Of a stretch of 64,000 bases of DNA, positions 20,535 through 30,183 are shown piece after piece. The notes beneath the pieces are model-generated. The model saw nothing but the letters and a program-made list of their open reading frames with translations, was not told the DNA's origin and did no database searches. Source of the DNA: Candidatus Hydrogenedentota bacterium (lineage in GTDB: Bacteria; Hydrogenedentota; Hydrogenedentia; Hydrogenedentales; JAEUWI01); the NCBI GenBank assembly GCA_016182605.1, contig JACPGE010000104.1:1-64000 (forward strand). Direction: 5' to 3'. The position numbers and the translations under genes are program-made. Within the stretch, counting starts at the first letter, position 1. Every line of letters starts with the position of its first letter.

Positions 20535-21679
20535 GGATTCTGGTGCTCAATTATGAGTATCCGCCCTTGGGTGGCGGCGCGGCGCCGGTTTGCCGCCAAC
20601 TCTGCGAGTTGTATGCCGCACGGGGCCACGAAGTTCAGGTGATTACAATGGGGTTTCGGGGCTTGCCCGCGTGGGAAGTCTTGAATGGCGTCGATGTTAC
20701 CCGGGTGCCCGCGCTGCGCAAGGTGCAGGCGACGTGCGAAACCCACGAGATGTTTTCATACGTGATTTCGGCCTTGCCCCGGGTAATCTGGCGGCTGTGG
20801 CGAAACGACTTCGCGGCGATCCACCTCCATTTTGTGATTCCCACAGGGTTGCTAGCGTATCTGGCGACGCGCCTGAAGCGGGTGCCGTATATCATTACTG
20901 CCCATGGGTCGGACATTCCGGGCTACAATCCCGACCGCTTCAAGAAGGAGCATCACCTCACAACGCCGCTGTTGCGCCGTATTATGGATCGCGCCTATGC
21001 GCTGACCGCCCCCTCGCTCTTTCTCAAGGGACTCATGCTTTCCACCTGTGGCGCCTATGAAATAGCCCACATCCCGAATGGCATTTTTGTCGGCCGGTTC
21101 CAGCCCCAGGCAAAACAAAAACGCATATTGATGACAGGCAGGCTTTTGCCAAGGAAGGGCTTTCACACGGTGCTGCTGGCACTCCAGGGCATGGATGCCT
21201 GCTTTGAGGTTCATATCGCGGGGGATGGCCCCGACCGGGAGCGCATGGAAGCAACCGCTCGAACCCTCTCCATGCCGGTGCGCTTTCACGGATGGCTGGA
21301 GCACGGCGATCCGCGTTTGCAGGAACTCTATGAGTCATCAATGATATTCTGTCTTCCCTCCAGCCGTGAGAATGCTTCCATTTCCCTGCTTGAAGCCATG
21401 CTTGCGGGTATGGCCGTGGTGACCAGCAACGTGACAGGGTGTCCGGAAACGGTCGGGGACACCGGACGAGTGGTGAGCCCGGACGATGTTGAGGGACTCC
21501 GCACCGTCTTATCCGAACTCATGGGATCACCGGAGAAGTGCGAGGCGATGGGTCAGCGCGCCCGCGCACGGGTCTTGGACGAGTTCGACTGGGAAAAGAT
21601 CGCGGACGGATACCTCAATCTGATTTCGGACGCCGCGAAGAGTGCGAAGCGCAACACGGAGACGACGAATACGCCATGA
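20531..21679 (+). CDS. GT4 family glycosyltransferase
   Basis: A 382-residue GT-B enzyme. The N-terminal half begins RILVLNYEYPPLGGGAAPV, the glycine loop typical of GT4. The C-terminal half has ILMTGRLLPRKGF and the donor-site stretch SSRENASISLLEAMLAGMAVV, with the glutamate pair seen in GT4 retaining enzymes. It should add a sugar to a lipid-linked or glycan acceptor at the cytosolic face. The GTG start overlaps the GT2 stop, and the stop overlaps the next ATG (21676-21679), so translation of all three is coupled. Confidence 0.88.
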   Translation: MRILVLNYEYPPLGGGAAPVCRQLCELYAARGHEVQVITMGFRGLPAWEVLNGVDVTRVPALRKVQATCETHEMFSYVISALPRVIWRLWRNDFAAIHLHFVIPTGLLAYLATRLKRVPYIITAHGSDIPGYNPDRFKKEHHLTTPLLRRIMDRAYALTAPSLFLKGLMLSTCGAYEIAHIPNGIFVGRFQPQAKQKRILMTGRLLPRKGFHTVLLALQGMDACFEVHIAGDGPDRERMEATARTLSMPVRFHGWLEHGDPRLQELYESSMIFCLPSSRENASISLLEAMLAGMAVVTSNVTGCPETVGDTGRVVSPDDVEGLRTVLSELMGSPEKCEAMGQRARARVLDEFDWEKIADGYLNLISDAAKSAKRNTETTNTP

Positions 21680-22770
21680 GAGTATGTATTGTTTGCGGGC
21701 AGATTGCCGGCTTCGGCCGCATCGGCGGATTTGGCACAATGGCCCGAAAAATAGCCGAGGGCCTCGACCGGGCAGGCGTGGACGTGTCCGTGTGCGTCCT
21801 GCGAACGGCCGAACTGCGCGCCCGCCAGGCGATTGGGGATATTCCGGTTATCGCACCACACCCATTGGCTTTTTTTGCGGGATCGCGGATCTTTTCCGAG
21901 TTCAAAGCGGATGTGTACCACAGTCAGGAGCCCACACTCGGCACGTATCAGTTGCGCAAGACATTTCCAGGTGCGGTGCATGTGGTGACTTCCATTGATC
22001 CGCGTGACGATGCAGACTGGTCGGAGGAGTTTCGGCGCTTCTCGCTCAAGAAGAAGCTCCTCTATCCGGTAATTCGCGGTTTTGAGGATGCGGGGCGGGT
22101 TCATGAGGCGGTGCGGATTGCGGACCAGGTGATCTGCCAGACAAAATTCATTATCCCCAAGGTCAAGCAGATGTATCGTCCACAGACCGAACCCATGTTC
22201 ATTGGCAGCGCAACAACCTTTCCAAACGGATTGCCGCGGAAGGCTTCGAAGCCCACGGTGTGCTTCCTGGCGCGCCTGGACAAGCGAAAGCGGCCCGAGC
22301 TTTTTTTTGAACTGGCCAAGGCCAACCCCCACGTGGATTTCATAGTGATTGGCAAAGCCCATGACGCGGCATGGGACGGGGAACTTCGGGAGCGCTATGG
22401 CAATCTCGGCAATCTGGAGATGCTGGGGTATGTGAATCCCTTTCAGTCCAACAAGATCAATGAGGTGCTGGAGAAGAGCTGGATCTTGGTGAACACGGCC
22501 TCGCGGGAAGGCTTGCCCGCGGCCTTTGTGGAGGCCGCAAGTTACCGATGCGCCATCCTAGCGACGGTCAATCCGGACGATTTTGCGTCTGAATTCGGCT
22601 ATTTCGCGGAGGAGCCGAAGGCGCTGGCCGACGGCCTGGATTACCTGCTTAGCGGTGACCGATGGCGGGCCTGCGGCGAAAAGGGCTATGCCTACGTACA
22701 CGAAAACTTCGAAGAGTCCCATGTCGTACAAAAACACCTGGATCTTTACGAATCCCTGCGCCGATCTTGA
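21676..22770 (+). CDS. GT4-like glycosyltransferase
   Basis: A 364-residue GT-B protein. It has the N-terminal glycine-rich GQIAGFGRIGGFGTMARKIA, VCFLARLDKRKRPELFFELA in the linker, and the donor region ASREGLPAAFVEAASYRCAILA. It is more divergent than its upstream neighbour and several positions of the canonical E-x7-E motif are altered (EGLPAAFVEA keeps both glutamates). The acceptor and sugar are unknown. The start overlaps the upstream stop by 4 nt; the next gene begins 35 nt downstream. Confidence 0.82.
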   Translation: MRVCIVCGQIAGFGRIGGFGTMARKIAEGLDRAGVDVSVCVLRTAELRARQAIGDIPVIAPHPLAFFAGSRIFSEFKADVYHSQEPTLGTYQLRKTFPGAVHVVTSIDPRDDADWSEEFRRFSLKKKLLYPVIRGFEDAGRVHEAVRIADQVICQTKFIIPKVKQMYRPQTEPMFIGSATTFPNGLPRKASKPTVCFLARLDKRKRPELFFELAKANPHVDFIVIGKAHDAAWDGELRERYGNLGNLEMLGYVNPFQSNKINEVLEKSWILVNTASREGLPAAFVEAASYRCAILATVNPDDFASEFGYFAEEPKALADGLDYLLSGDRWRACGEKGYAYVHENFEESHVVQKHLDLYESLRRS

Positions 22771-22805
22771 GACGACTGAATGCCACAACTGGAGAAGCAT
22801 AGACC

Positions 22806-23963
22806 GTGATTCGATTGAATATCACAGGTGCCTGGTATAGCAGCAGAAACGCGGGGGATCAAGCGATTCTGGTGACCATTCGTGATCTGCTGGTGGAGCG
22901 CATCCCGGACCTGGAGCTGGAAGTAATCTGCGCCAACAGCACCTTTGTCGAGGCAGAACATGGCCTGCCTGCCCTGAGCCAGATGAAAGAACTGGGGAGG
23001 GTTTTCCACCATGTGTGGCGCAATGACGGTCTGCTGCTGGGCGGCGGGACGCCGTTCTACAATGACTTGAAGCACATGGCCTATTTCTGGGTGTTGGCGT
23101 GCCTTTGCCGGCTGGGCGGGGGCAAGCTCGTGGTCTACGGTGCGAGCGCACAGAGACTGCACACCCGCAGCGCGCGTTTCTTTACGCGCCGCATCATGGA
23201 GATGGCCGATCTCATTACGGTGCGTGAACCCCTGACGAAGACGCAACTGGAGAATGATCTTGGTGTGCGCAACCAGATTATCTGCACGGCTGATCCTGCC
23301 ATCACACTCACAAGCGCCCCGCAGGACCGTATTGATGCCATCTTGAAGGCCGAGGGCCTTGCGGGGGTGGAGCGGCCGCTTATCGCGATCTGTCCGCATT
23401 TCTTTTCGAACACCGACCCCTACCGGGTGCATCACTACGAGGTATTTCAAGACGACCACATCGAGACGCAGCGGGAGGTGCTGTGCCGCGCGGCGGAACA
23501 CCTGCGCCAGTACGGCCACGTGGTCTTCCTGCCGATGAACACGGATCTTCCGGACAGTGACGTGGTGGTGCAACAGGAGATGCGGGAGCGTCTGTCGAAT
23601 GTCGACGGCATCACCTTTGTTGAGACTCAGTATCGCCCGAAGGAGATTGCGGGCATTTTCGAGCGCTGCAAACTTGTCGTGGGGGTGCGGCTGCACGCGC
23701 TAATCATGGCTTCGGCCGTCTACACCCCCGTGGTGGGTATAAACTATGCCCCCAAGGTGCAGGGCTTCATGGATGTGCTGGGCGAACCCGAGCATTGTCT
23801 CTCGCTGAAGGGGCTGACCTTCGAATCATTGCGGGTGGCGCTCGACGCGTACTTTAAGGATTACGACGGGCAGCAGCGGGCGTTCGTGGAGCATGTGAAA
23901 GCCTTGCAGGCCCGGGCGCAGCACAATGCCGATCTCGTTGCCCGGCTCTTTGCTCCGCGATGA
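22806..23963 (+). CDS. Polysaccharide pyruvyl transferase family protein
   Basis: A 385-residue GT-B-like protein of the pyruvyltransferase family (CsaB/WcaK relatives), which adds a pyruvate ketal from phosphoenolpyruvate to a glycan. Family marks are NAGDQAILVTI near the N-terminus, LLLGGGTPFYND (about 76-87), LVVYGASAQ, VREPLTK, and the late GVRLHALIMA and GINYAPKVQGF. It starts with GTG at 22806. The stop overlaps the flippase-like start (ATGA, 23960-23963). It implies that the product of this operon carries an acidic substituent. Confidence 0.85.
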   Translation: MIRLNITGAWYSSRNAGDQAILVTIRDLLVERIPDLELEVICANSTFVEAEHGLPALSQMKELGRVFHHVWRNDGLLLGGGTPFYNDLKHMAYFWVLACLCRLGGGKLVVYGASAQRLHTRSARFFTRRIMEMADLITVREPLTKTQLENDLGVRNQIICTADPAITLTSAPQDRIDAILKAEGLAGVERPLIAICPHFFSNTDPYRVHHYEVFQDDHIETQREVLCRAAEHLRQYGHVVFLPMNTDLPDSDVVVQQEMRERLSNVDGITFVETQYRPKEIAGIFERCKLVVGVRLHALIMASAVYTPVVGINYAPKVQGFMDVLGEPEHCLSLKGLTFESLRVALDAYFKDYDGQQRAFVEHVKALQARAQHNADLVARLFAPR

Positions 23964-24964
23964 ACGCAATCAAGTCCAAAATACGTAAGCGTGGTCTGTT
24001 CCTTTTCAAATGTCTGATCACCGTCGCCATGCTGGTATTTGTTTATACCACCGTTGACGACGACTTGCCCAAGGTGCTTGAAACGCTGCGGTCAACTTCC
24101 ATTCCCTTGTTGCTTCTTGCATTTGCCAATCATCTGGCCGGGCGATTTCTCATGGCCTACCAGACCCGCCTCGGGCTGCAAGTCTACGGTGTGAACTACT
24201 CGACGTGGAGTATGTTCAAGATCAATCTGCAAACCATGTTTTACGGCGCATTTCTCCCCGGTGACTTCAGTGGATTCGCAGTGAAATGGTACCTCATCTC
24301 CCGAATCGATGGCCGCCGTCCAGAGATTCTGGCCACGATGGTGTACATTCGCCTGGTTTATCTGATCGTGGTGCTCGTATCTGGGCTGGCCGCTCTGGTC
24401 GTTCACTGGCCGTTTGAAAGCTTGGGCCTGCTATATAGCGGGCTAGCCGTCCTGTCGCTCATGCTGTTTGCCACCTTTGCGATTCATCTTCAGTTCTTGC
24501 AGTCCCATCTGGACCGATTCGCAGAATATGTGACGTCCTGGGCGCCGCTGCGCCGGTTGCGATCCCCCTTCCACAGACTTCATGAAGCGATAAATGCATT
24601 CAGCAGGATGGGATGGCGGGATATCGTGGCGATGTGGGGAACATGCATCCTGGTAAAGCTCTCCATAACTTTTTCCTTTTGGCTGCTTGCAAAGGCAACA
24701 GGAATACCCGTGAGTTTCGTTACATTGTTGTGGATTCAATCGGCCGTGGAAGTTATCCAGTTCCTGCCCATATCCATTTCGGGGCTTGGCGTGCGTGAGA
24801 TATCGGTGATCTACATGCTGGGCAGCTTGGGCGTTGCGGAGAGTACGGCCCTGGGGTTTTCGTTGCTCATCCTGGTGCTGCGAATCGGCATGATTGGGAT
24901 GGGGGGCCTGTTCGCCGGGACCGACCTCATCTTTGGGCAACCGTCAAAACACAAGCCCGTCTAG
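23960..24964 (+). CDS. Flippase-like integral membrane protein (LPG synthase TM / UPF0104 family)
   Basis: A 334-residue protein with about eight membrane helices. It resembles the membrane half of MprF and the stand-alone UPF0104 family, often found in glycan loci. Recognisable pieces are the LPGDFSG turn (about 95-101), RLVYLIVVLVSG, and the late QSAVEVIQFLPISISGLGVRE. In MprF this domain flips lysyl-phosphatidylglycerol; in glycan operons it is thought to handle lipid-linked sugars. It is the last gene of the five-gene operon and converges with the methyltransferase gene (41 nt between stops). Confidence 0.82.
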   Translation: MNAIKSKIRKRGLFLFKCLITVAMLVFVYTTVDDDLPKVLETLRSTSIPLLLLAFANHLAGRFLMAYQTRLGLQVYGVNYSTWSMFKINLQTMFYGAFLPGDFSGFAVKWYLISRIDGRRPEILATMVYIRLVYLIVVLVSGLAALVVHWPFESLGLLYSGLAVLSLMLFATFAIHLQFLQSHLDRFAEYVTSWAPLRRLRSPFHRLHEAINAFSRMGWRDIVAMWGTCILVKLSITFSFWLLAKATGIPVSFVTLLWIQSAVEVIQFLPISISGLGVREISVIYMLGSLGVAESTALGFSLLILVLRIGMIGMGGLFAGTDLIFGQPSKHKPV

Positions 24965-25005
24965 CGCCGATCGGTGCGCCACAGCGCAGCCGCCGCCGGC
25001 AAGGC

Positions 25006-25857
25006 TTACACCTTGCGCAGAAGAACGAAGGCTCTTCCGATCTGCAAAATGTCTTCCGGTTTCCCCCTAAAGGGCGCCGACAAATTCGAGGTGTGCAGGG
25101 GGTAGCGCCACAAGTCCGCATGGAGTATTTCAAGGTTCTGCCTGCGGAATTCCGCTTCGAATTCATCATAGCGAAGCCGATTCGTGTAGCTGACGCCTTC
25201 CTTGGTGAGGTACTTCTCCCAGATCGTGGAGGAATAACGGTAGAACAGAAACGGGGATTCGAAATTGAAGTGATCGCGCATGTCGATGCCGTGGTGCGCG
25301 ATGGCGCCCTGCTTCATAACTGCGCTCAATGCAGACAGCGTCCCGGGTATGTCCCGAACATGTTCCAGGACGCTGTTGCTGTACACAAAATCAACCTGTT
25401 CATTGAATTCAAGGCGGGTAATATCCCCTGCGATGACGGAGATGCGTTCAGGATCGCAACCCTCGGGCGATGCAAAGGGGAGCGTTTCAACGCCATACTT
25501 CCTGCAAACGAAATCCAGCTCCTTCCGGAAATAGGCGCACTGTTCCTTTGTGTCAAAATTGCGCGGGTACTTGTCCACCAAGATAACCTTGCGTGCTCCA
25601 GCAATGAGGAGATTGAAGGCATTGATATAGGTATTACCGGGCCCAAGCTCGAGGCAGACTTTGTCTTCGAGCGAGTAGTCGATGCGCGCGAGTTGTTCGG
25701 CCAAAGAATTGAAGAGCCGATCCAAGCCCTCAAAATTGCTTGAATACAACCGCCAGAAGAAGCGCTTGTGAATAAGGGGCGCGTGACAATAGGCAATCCG
25801 AATGGGAACGTCCAGCCGGTCAAAAAAAAATCTGAGTACGGGCTTTGCAACGTTCAT
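25006..25857 (-). CDS. Class I SAM-dependent methyltransferase
   Basis: A 283-residue Rossmann methyltransferase. The SAM motif is CLELGPGNTYINAF (about 66-79), and motif II/III regions include VILVDKYPRNF and DFVYSNSVLEHV. The start at 25857 has GAGG 9 nt upstream. Its position beside the glycan operon suggests O-methylation of a sugar, but substrates cannot be read. It is transcribed towards the operon, so it is a separate unit. About 290 nt upstream separate it from lepB; that gap holds a 9-bp hairpin at 26001-26037. Confidence 0.82.
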   Translation of the reverse strand: MNVAKPVLRFFFDRLDVPIRIAYCHAPLIHKRFFWRLYSSNFEGLDRLFNSLAEQLARIDYSLEDKVCLELGPGNTYINAFNLLIAGARKVILVDKYPRNFDTKEQCAYFRKELDFVCRKYGVETLPFASPEGCDPERISVIAGDITRLEFNEQVDFVYSNSVLEHVRDIPGTLSALSAVMKQGAIAHHGIDMRDHFNFESPFLFYRYSSTIWEKYLTKEGVSYTNRLRYDEFEAEFRRQNLEILHADLWRYPLHTSNLSAPFRGKPEDILQIGRAFVLLRKV

Positions 25858-26000
25858 ACGAGCCTCTGTCTGACCGAAAGACCAAACCAATTCATCGAGA
25901 AAAGTGGGCCGTCAACGTAGCGGCAACACTGGATTGATTTTCCCGGCCATCACGGAATCATGGGCACGGGTTCCACCCGCACCCCACGCTCATGGCAGCG

Positions 26001-26037
26001 TCATGCTATCGATGGCAGTGCAACGTGAATAGCATGA
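26001..26037. repeat. Small perfect hairpin TCATGCTAT / ATAGCATGA
   Basis: 9-bp arms (26001-26009 and 26029-26037) with a 19-nt loop, in the gap between the methyltransferase start and the lepB stop. No T-tract follows on either strand, so a terminator is not supported; it could be a protein-binding or structural site. Confidence 0.35.
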
Positions 26038-26147
26038 TGGGCGCGACGCACAATCTAGCATTTTTATCCGGCTGGAACAAGTGACTGGGGCACGACGGGG
26101 TAAGAGCGCAACAATTCAGCCTCCGCGCCGAGGGTGCTACCACCGGA

Positions 26148-27026
26148 TCAGGTCGGCATAGCGTCCGGCTTGTCTGCCTCCCGTTTTTTCTTGCGGCTGT
26201 ACAGGAGCAGGGCGAGTTCCGCAAGAATGAGCGTGACTGGGATGCCGTAGAGGAGCCCTTTTCCCCACCAGGTCTGGGTGAAGCCGGTGAAGTCGCGGCG
26301 GTGCTCCCAGGGCCAGAAGACGGCGCAGGCACGGCCAATGAAGTGTTCCCAGGGCACCCAGCCGTAGACGCGGCCATCGAGACTCAAGCGGCTGTTGTCT
26401 CCGAGCATGAGGTAGTGTCCCTCGGGGACAACGCTGAACTCGTCCTCCTCGCGCACGCCGTATTGAAGTTTGAAGCGTTCGCGCACGGCTTGCCAGTAAG
26501 CGCGGTCTTGGGGGGTCTTGGCCACGTCGGCTTCCCAGACGAGGTCGGAATCGTTGTAGTAGTAGATCTTGCGATCGATCATGTCCTGGGGAAAGGGCAC
26601 GGGCACGCCGTTGACGAGTATTTGGCCCAGCTCGATTTTGATCCGTTCGCCGGGCAGGCCGACGACACGCTTGATGAGTCTGGGATAGGGGCTGTCTTTT
26701 TCGACCGGGGTAAAGACCATGATGTCCCAGCGTTTGGGTTCATAGCCTTTCCAGAGGTGGAAGTTGGTGAAGGGGATGCGGGGTCCGACGAGCCACTTGT
26801 TGACGAGGACGCGGTCGCCAACGAAGTAGCGTTCGTCGCCGATGAGGGTGGGCTCCATGGAGCCGGAGGGGATGGTGTATTGATCGACTATGAAGGCCTT
26901 GATGGCGAAGATGCCGCCAAGGAGGAAGACCCACCCGAGGATGTTTCCGCGGGTCATGGGGCCGAGCACGGCCACGAGGATTCTGGCCATGAAGGGCCGG
27001 CCCGGGTGAAGGTCCTCTTGCGCCAT
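26148..27026 (-). CDS. lepB: Signal peptidase I
   Basis: A 292-residue type I signal peptidase that removes Sec signal peptides at the outer face of the inner membrane. It has an N-terminal membrane helix (about 28-45), the catalytic serine in PSGSMEP (S56), the catalytic lysine in RLIKRVVGLPGE (K119), and the late GDNSRLSLDGRVYGWV motif. A second hydrophobic helix at about 262-280 ends in KKKRE, unlike the single or N-paired helices of E. coli LepB. The start could also be the Met at residue 13. It follows lepA by 3 nt, a common bacterial pairing. Confidence 0.95.
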   Translation of the reverse strand: MAQEDLHPGRPFMARILVAVLGPMTRGNILGWVFLLGGIFAIKAFIVDQYTIPSGSMEPTLIGDERYFVGDRVLVNKWLVGPRIPFTNFHLWKGYEPKRWDIMVFTPVEKDSPYPRLIKRVVGLPGERIKIELGQILVNGVPVPFPQDMIDRKIYYYNDSDLVWEADVAKTPQDRAYWQAVRERFKLQYGVREEDEFSVVPEGHYLMLGDNSRLSLDGRVYGWVPWEHFIGRACAVFWPWEHRRDFTGFTQTWWGKGLLYGIPVTLILAELALLLYSRKKKREADKPDAMPT

Positions 27027-27029
27027 GTC

Positions 27030-28844
27030 CTATTCCGTTTCAGCGTTCACGCGCAGCATGGCCATGAAGGCTTCTTGCGGCACTTCGACGGAGCCCACCT
27101 GCTTCATGCGCTTCTTCCCGGCCTTTTGTTTTTCCAGGAGTTTGCGTTTGCGGGTGATGTCGCCGCCGTAGCATTTTGCGGTCACGTTCTTGCGCAGCGC
27201 CTTGACGGTTTCGCGCACGACGACCTTGTTGCCGATGGCGGCCTGTATGGCGACTTCGAACTGCTGGCGCGGGATAAGAGACTTGAGCTTAGCGGCGAGG
27301 GCGCGCCCGACGGTTTCGGCGTTGTTCCGGTGCACGATGGTGGAGAGGGCGTCCACTGCGTCGCCATTGAGGAGGATGTCGAGTTTGACGAGGTCGCCGG
27401 GGCGGTATCCTATGAGGCGGTATTCGAGGGAGCCGTATCCGCGGGTGTAGGTTTTGAGCTTGTCGTAGAAGTCGATGACGATTTCGGCGAGGGGCATCTG
27501 GTAGACGGCCATGCAGCGGGTGTTGTCGACGTAATCGACGCGGACGTGAATGCCGCGTTTCTTTTTGCAGAGATCGATCACGGCGCTGAGGTATTCGTTG
27601 GGGACCATGATGTCCGCCTCGATGTAGGGCTCTTCGCAGGAGGCGAGTTCGCTTCGGGGCGGCATCTGGGAGGCTTTCTGGATGATTTCTTCGCGTCCGT
27701 CGGTGTAGGTAATGCGGTAGGCCACGTTGGGCATGGTGGTAACGAGCGTGAGATTGTGTTCGCGCTCGAGGCGTTCCTGGATGATCTCCAGGTGGAGCAG
27801 CCCGAGGAAGCCGAGTCGGAAACCGAGGCCGAGGGCGTCGGAGCTGTCGGCGATGAATTCGAAAGAGGCGTCGTTGAGCTGGAGTTTTTCCAGGGCATCG
27901 CGCAGGTCGTTGTAGTCCGAGTTTGCGGCGGGGTACATGCCGCAGAAGACGACGGGCTTCACTTCCTTGTAACCGGGGAGGGGCAGCATGGCCGGGTGGT
28001 TCACGTCGGTGACGGTGTCCCCCACTTTGGTGTCTTTGAGGGTCTTGATGTTGCAGATCATGTAACCGACTTCGCCGGTGTTGAGCGTCTTGCAGGGCAC
28101 CATGGAGGGCGTGAAACAGCCGACTTCGGTGACTTCGTACTTGACGTTCATGACCATCATCTTGATCTTTTGTCCGACGCGGAGGTGTCCGTCGACGACG
28201 CGTAGGTAGACGACGACGCCGCGGTAGGAGTCGTATTTTGCGTCGAAGATAAGTGCGCGCAGGGGTGCGTCGACGAGGCCATGGGGCGGGGGCATGCGGT
28301 GCACGACCGCTTCGAGGACGTCGATGGTGCCGAGGCCGGATTTGGCGCTGGCGAGGACGGCGTGTTCGGAGTTGAGCCCGATGACCTCTTCGATCTGCAA
28401 CTGGGTGCCTTCGATATCGGCGTTGGGCAGATCGACCTTGTTGATGACGGGAACGATTTCGAGGTCTTGATCGATGGCTTTGTAGGCATTGGCGAGGGTT
28501 TGCGCCTGCACGCCCTGTGCGGCGTCGACGAGGAGCAGGGCGCCTTCGCAAGCGGCCATGGCGCGGGAGACTTCATAGGCGAAATCCACGTGGCCGGGGG
28601 TGTCGATAAGGTGCAGGCGGTATTCGTGGCCGTCTTTTGCGGTGTATTGGATGCGCACGGCGACGGACTTGATGGTGATGCCGCGCTCGCGTTCGATGTC
28701 CATCGTGTCGAGGGTCTGCTCTTGCATATTCCGCGCTTCGATCGTGTTGGTAATTTGAAGGAGGCGGTCGGCCAGCGTCGACTTGCCGTGGTCGATGTGG
28801 GCGATGATGCAGAAATTGCGGATACGCGATTGGGGGAAATTCAT
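27030..28844 (-). CDS. lepA: Elongation factor 4 (LepA)
   Basis: A 604-residue translational GTPase that back-translocates ribosomes under stress. The G motifs are all present: AHIDHGKST (G1), RERGITIKS (G2), DTPGHVDF (G3) and NKVDLPNA (G4). The LepA-specific C-terminal domain is intact ([21 protein letters not shown]). The length is normal for the family. The start at 28844 is chosen over 28862 because GGAAG lies 11 nt upstream and the family N-terminus fits. It is in the operon recO-lepA-lepB, 34 nt after recO. Confidence 0.97.
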   Translation of the reverse strand: MNFPQSRIRNFCIIAHIDHGKSTLADRLLQITNTIEARNMQEQTLDTMDIERERGITIKSVAVRIQYTAKDGHEYRLHLIDTPGHVDFAYEVSRAMAACEGALLLVDAAQGVQAQTLANAYKAIDQDLEIVPVINKVDLPNADIEGTQLQIEEVIGLNSEHAVLASAKSGLGTIDVLEAVVHRMPPPHGLVDAPLRALIFDAKYDSYRGVVVYLRVVDGHLRVGQKIKMMVMNVKYEVTEVGCFTPSMVPCKTLNTGEVGYMICNIKTLKDTKVGDTVTDVNHPAMLPLPGYKEVKPVVFCGMYPAANSDYNDLRDALEKLQLNDASFEFIADSSDALGLGFRLGFLGLLHLEIIQERLEREHNLTLVTTMPNVAYRITYTDGREEIIQKASQMPPRSELASCEEPYIEADIMVPNEYLSAVIDLCKKKRGIHVRVDYVDNTRCMAVYQMPLAEIVIDFYDKLKTYTRGYGSLEYRLIGYRPGDLVKLDILLNGDAVDALSTIVHRNNAETVGRALAAKLKSLIPRQQFEVAIQAAIGNKVVVRETVKALRKNVTAKCYGGDITRKRKLLEKQKAGKKRMKQVGSVEVPQEAFMAMLRVNAETE

Positions 28845-28878
28845 TTCGGTTCTTACTTCCAAAGCCGGGCCTGACGTA

Positions 28879-29598
28879 TCAGGACAGTACCTTTTCGATT
28901 ACCCGCATGCTGCGGAACTCGGTCTCCAACTGACAGGCGGCAAAGGCCGCGAGCACGGGCAACACGCCCGGCTCCAGGACCACCTCTGGGCATCGATCTC
29001 CCGACTCCGCCATCGCCTGCAAGGCCTCCAGGTCGTGCCTGCTGAGACGGGCGCCGCCGTGGCATCGGCAGCATGGAAAGGCGCCGTGCGCATCGGCACC
29101 GCGTCTCACTGCCTGTTCGGCGCACTGGAGGCCGCCTTCGAGGCTGGGCGCAAAACCGGAGATCCGCAACAACTGCAACACGAGCCAGGCGCATTTGGCG
29201 CGCGCATCGCCGCCGGACTGCGCGAGCGCGCCGAAACCCTGCACGACCATGTCGTAGACCATCTGCGACGGTTCGTTTTCGTGCACCGTCTTCATCGCCA
29301 GTTCCAGAATCAGGGAGGCGTATGCCCCACTCTCCAGATCCCGTTTCATGGGCTGCCACGCATCAAGCAGCGAGGCCTCGATCAAATTCTGAACGTTGCG
29401 GCCGTCTTTCCAGGCATAGACCACCTCCACCCGGTTATACGAGTCGAGCACGGCGGCCAGCGGACTGTTTTTCCGCCGCATGCCCCGTGCGAGACAGCCT
29501 ATTTTTCCCCGGTGCGGGGTCAGCAACGTGAGAATCCGGCTGGTTTCGCTGAAGTCGACCCCGCGCAGTACGATAGCCTCGCTCTTTTCCTGTGCCAC
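28879..29598 (-). CDS. recO: DNA repair protein RecO
   Basis: A 239-residue RecO, which helps RecR load RecA on SSB-coated single strands in the RecF pathway. Evidence: an OB-fold N-terminus ([36 protein letters not shown]) and the helical half with [12 protein letters not shown]-terminal Cys cluster (GGLQC, then CCRC) fits the zinc finger of some RecO proteins. The GTG start at 29598 has GAGG 9-12 nt upstream; the frame extends to 29676 but those 26 codons do not resemble RecO. It is first in the recO-lepA-lepB operon. Confidence 0.88.
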   Translation of the reverse strand: MAQEKSEAIVLRGVDFSETSRILTLLTPHRGKIGCLARGMRRKNSPLAAVLDSYNRVEVVYAWKDGRNVQNLIEASLLDAWQPMKRDLESGAYASLILELAMKTVHENEPSQMVYDMVVQGFGALAQSGGDARAKCAWLVLQLLRISGFAPSLEGGLQCAEQAVRRGADAHGAFPCCRCHGGARLSRHDLEALQAMAESGDRCPEVVLEPGVLPVLAAFAACQLETEFRSMRVIEKVLS

Positions 29599-29723
29599 GT
29601 ACACGAGCCTCGCGCGGTCGAATCCGGGAGATGCGCACTCCAACCCTGCCCTCGCTGCCCCGGAAGGGGCTGCCATCGCACACCATTAAGGGTACTGGCC
29701 CGCAGACCAAAGGAGGGTACCTC

Positions 29724-29819
29724 ATGGTATCAGGGATGCCTCCAAAGGGGCAACTTGTGCGCTGCTGCGGGAAATGGCGTCTGGCGCGTGCGGGGCAGGT
29801 GCGCGGCATCGGGAGGTAA
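29724..29819 (+). CDS. Candidate 31-residue small protein
   Basis: An ATG at 29724 follows an excellent Shine-Dalgarno sequence (AAAGGAGG, 7 nt spacing). It opens a 31-codon frame with a CCGKW motif and a basic C-terminus. It lies in the gap between recO and the tRNA-Ala promoter. No homologue is recognised and the frame is short, so chance is quite possible; the ribosome site is the only strong argument. Confidence 0.28.
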   Translation: MVSGMPPKGQLVRCCGKWRLARAGQVRGIGR

Positions 29820-29828
29820 TTCGGGAGC

Positions 29829-29857
29829 TTGAATATGGGCTGTGAGTGGTCTATAAT
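29829..29857 (+). promoter_or_regulatory. Sigma-70 promoter of tRNA-Ala
   Basis: TTGAAT (29829-29834), 17-nt spacer, TATAAT (29852-29857). Transcription would begin near 29864, about 34 nt before the mature tRNA. Confidence 0.8.
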
Positions 29858-29897
29858 CTTGCTTCCTGTCCGCCGTGACAGGAGCCTCAACATGCTT

Positions 29898-29973
29898 GGG
29901 GGTGTAGCTCAGTTGGGAGAGCGCATGGCTGGCAGCCATGAGGTCAGGGGTTCGATCCCCCTCACCTCCACCA
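29898..29973 (+). tRNA. tRNA-Ala (anticodon GGC)
   Basis: A 76-nt cloverleaf. Acceptor arm GGGGGTG pairs with CACCTCC (one G-T pair), the D-arm contains AGCTCAGTTGGGAGAGC, and the anticodon arm CATGG-CTGGCAG-CCATG carries GGC. The T-arm is AGGGG-TTCGATC-CCCCT, the discriminator base is A, and CCA is encoded. It reads GCC codons. Confidence 0.96.
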
Positions 29974-29982
29974 AGAATATCG

Positions 29983-30016
29983 AACCGGTTCCCACGTGTG
30001 GGAGCCGGTTTTTTTA
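29983..30016 (+). terminator. Rho-independent terminator after tRNA-Ala
   Basis: AACCGGTTCCCAC pairs with GTGGGAGCCGGTT (one G-T pair) and is followed directly by a run of seven T. It begins 10 nt after the tRNA 3' end. Confidence 0.88.
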
Positions 30017-30183
30017 TGTGCGCGGGCCGCGCCGCGCGCGTCTCCCCCACTCCGCCTTGGGGACAACTATCCTTGCTGAGAATCGCGCTGCGCGGAGCGG
30101 CATCCGGGAGTTGTCCTGGCGAACCCGCGCATTTCACCCTATGCATGATCGATGGGCGCCCGGCTATTTGAAGCGCGGTGGTG

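Noticed and set aside
25858-26147. Possible riboswitch or leader in the gap upstream of the methyltransferase
   Set aside because: Only one short hairpin is seen and no conserved riboswitch core could be recognised by eye.
26301-28205. 634-codon frame opposite lepA and lepB
   Set aside because: The opposite strand holds two certain housekeeping genes; this frame is a composition artefact.
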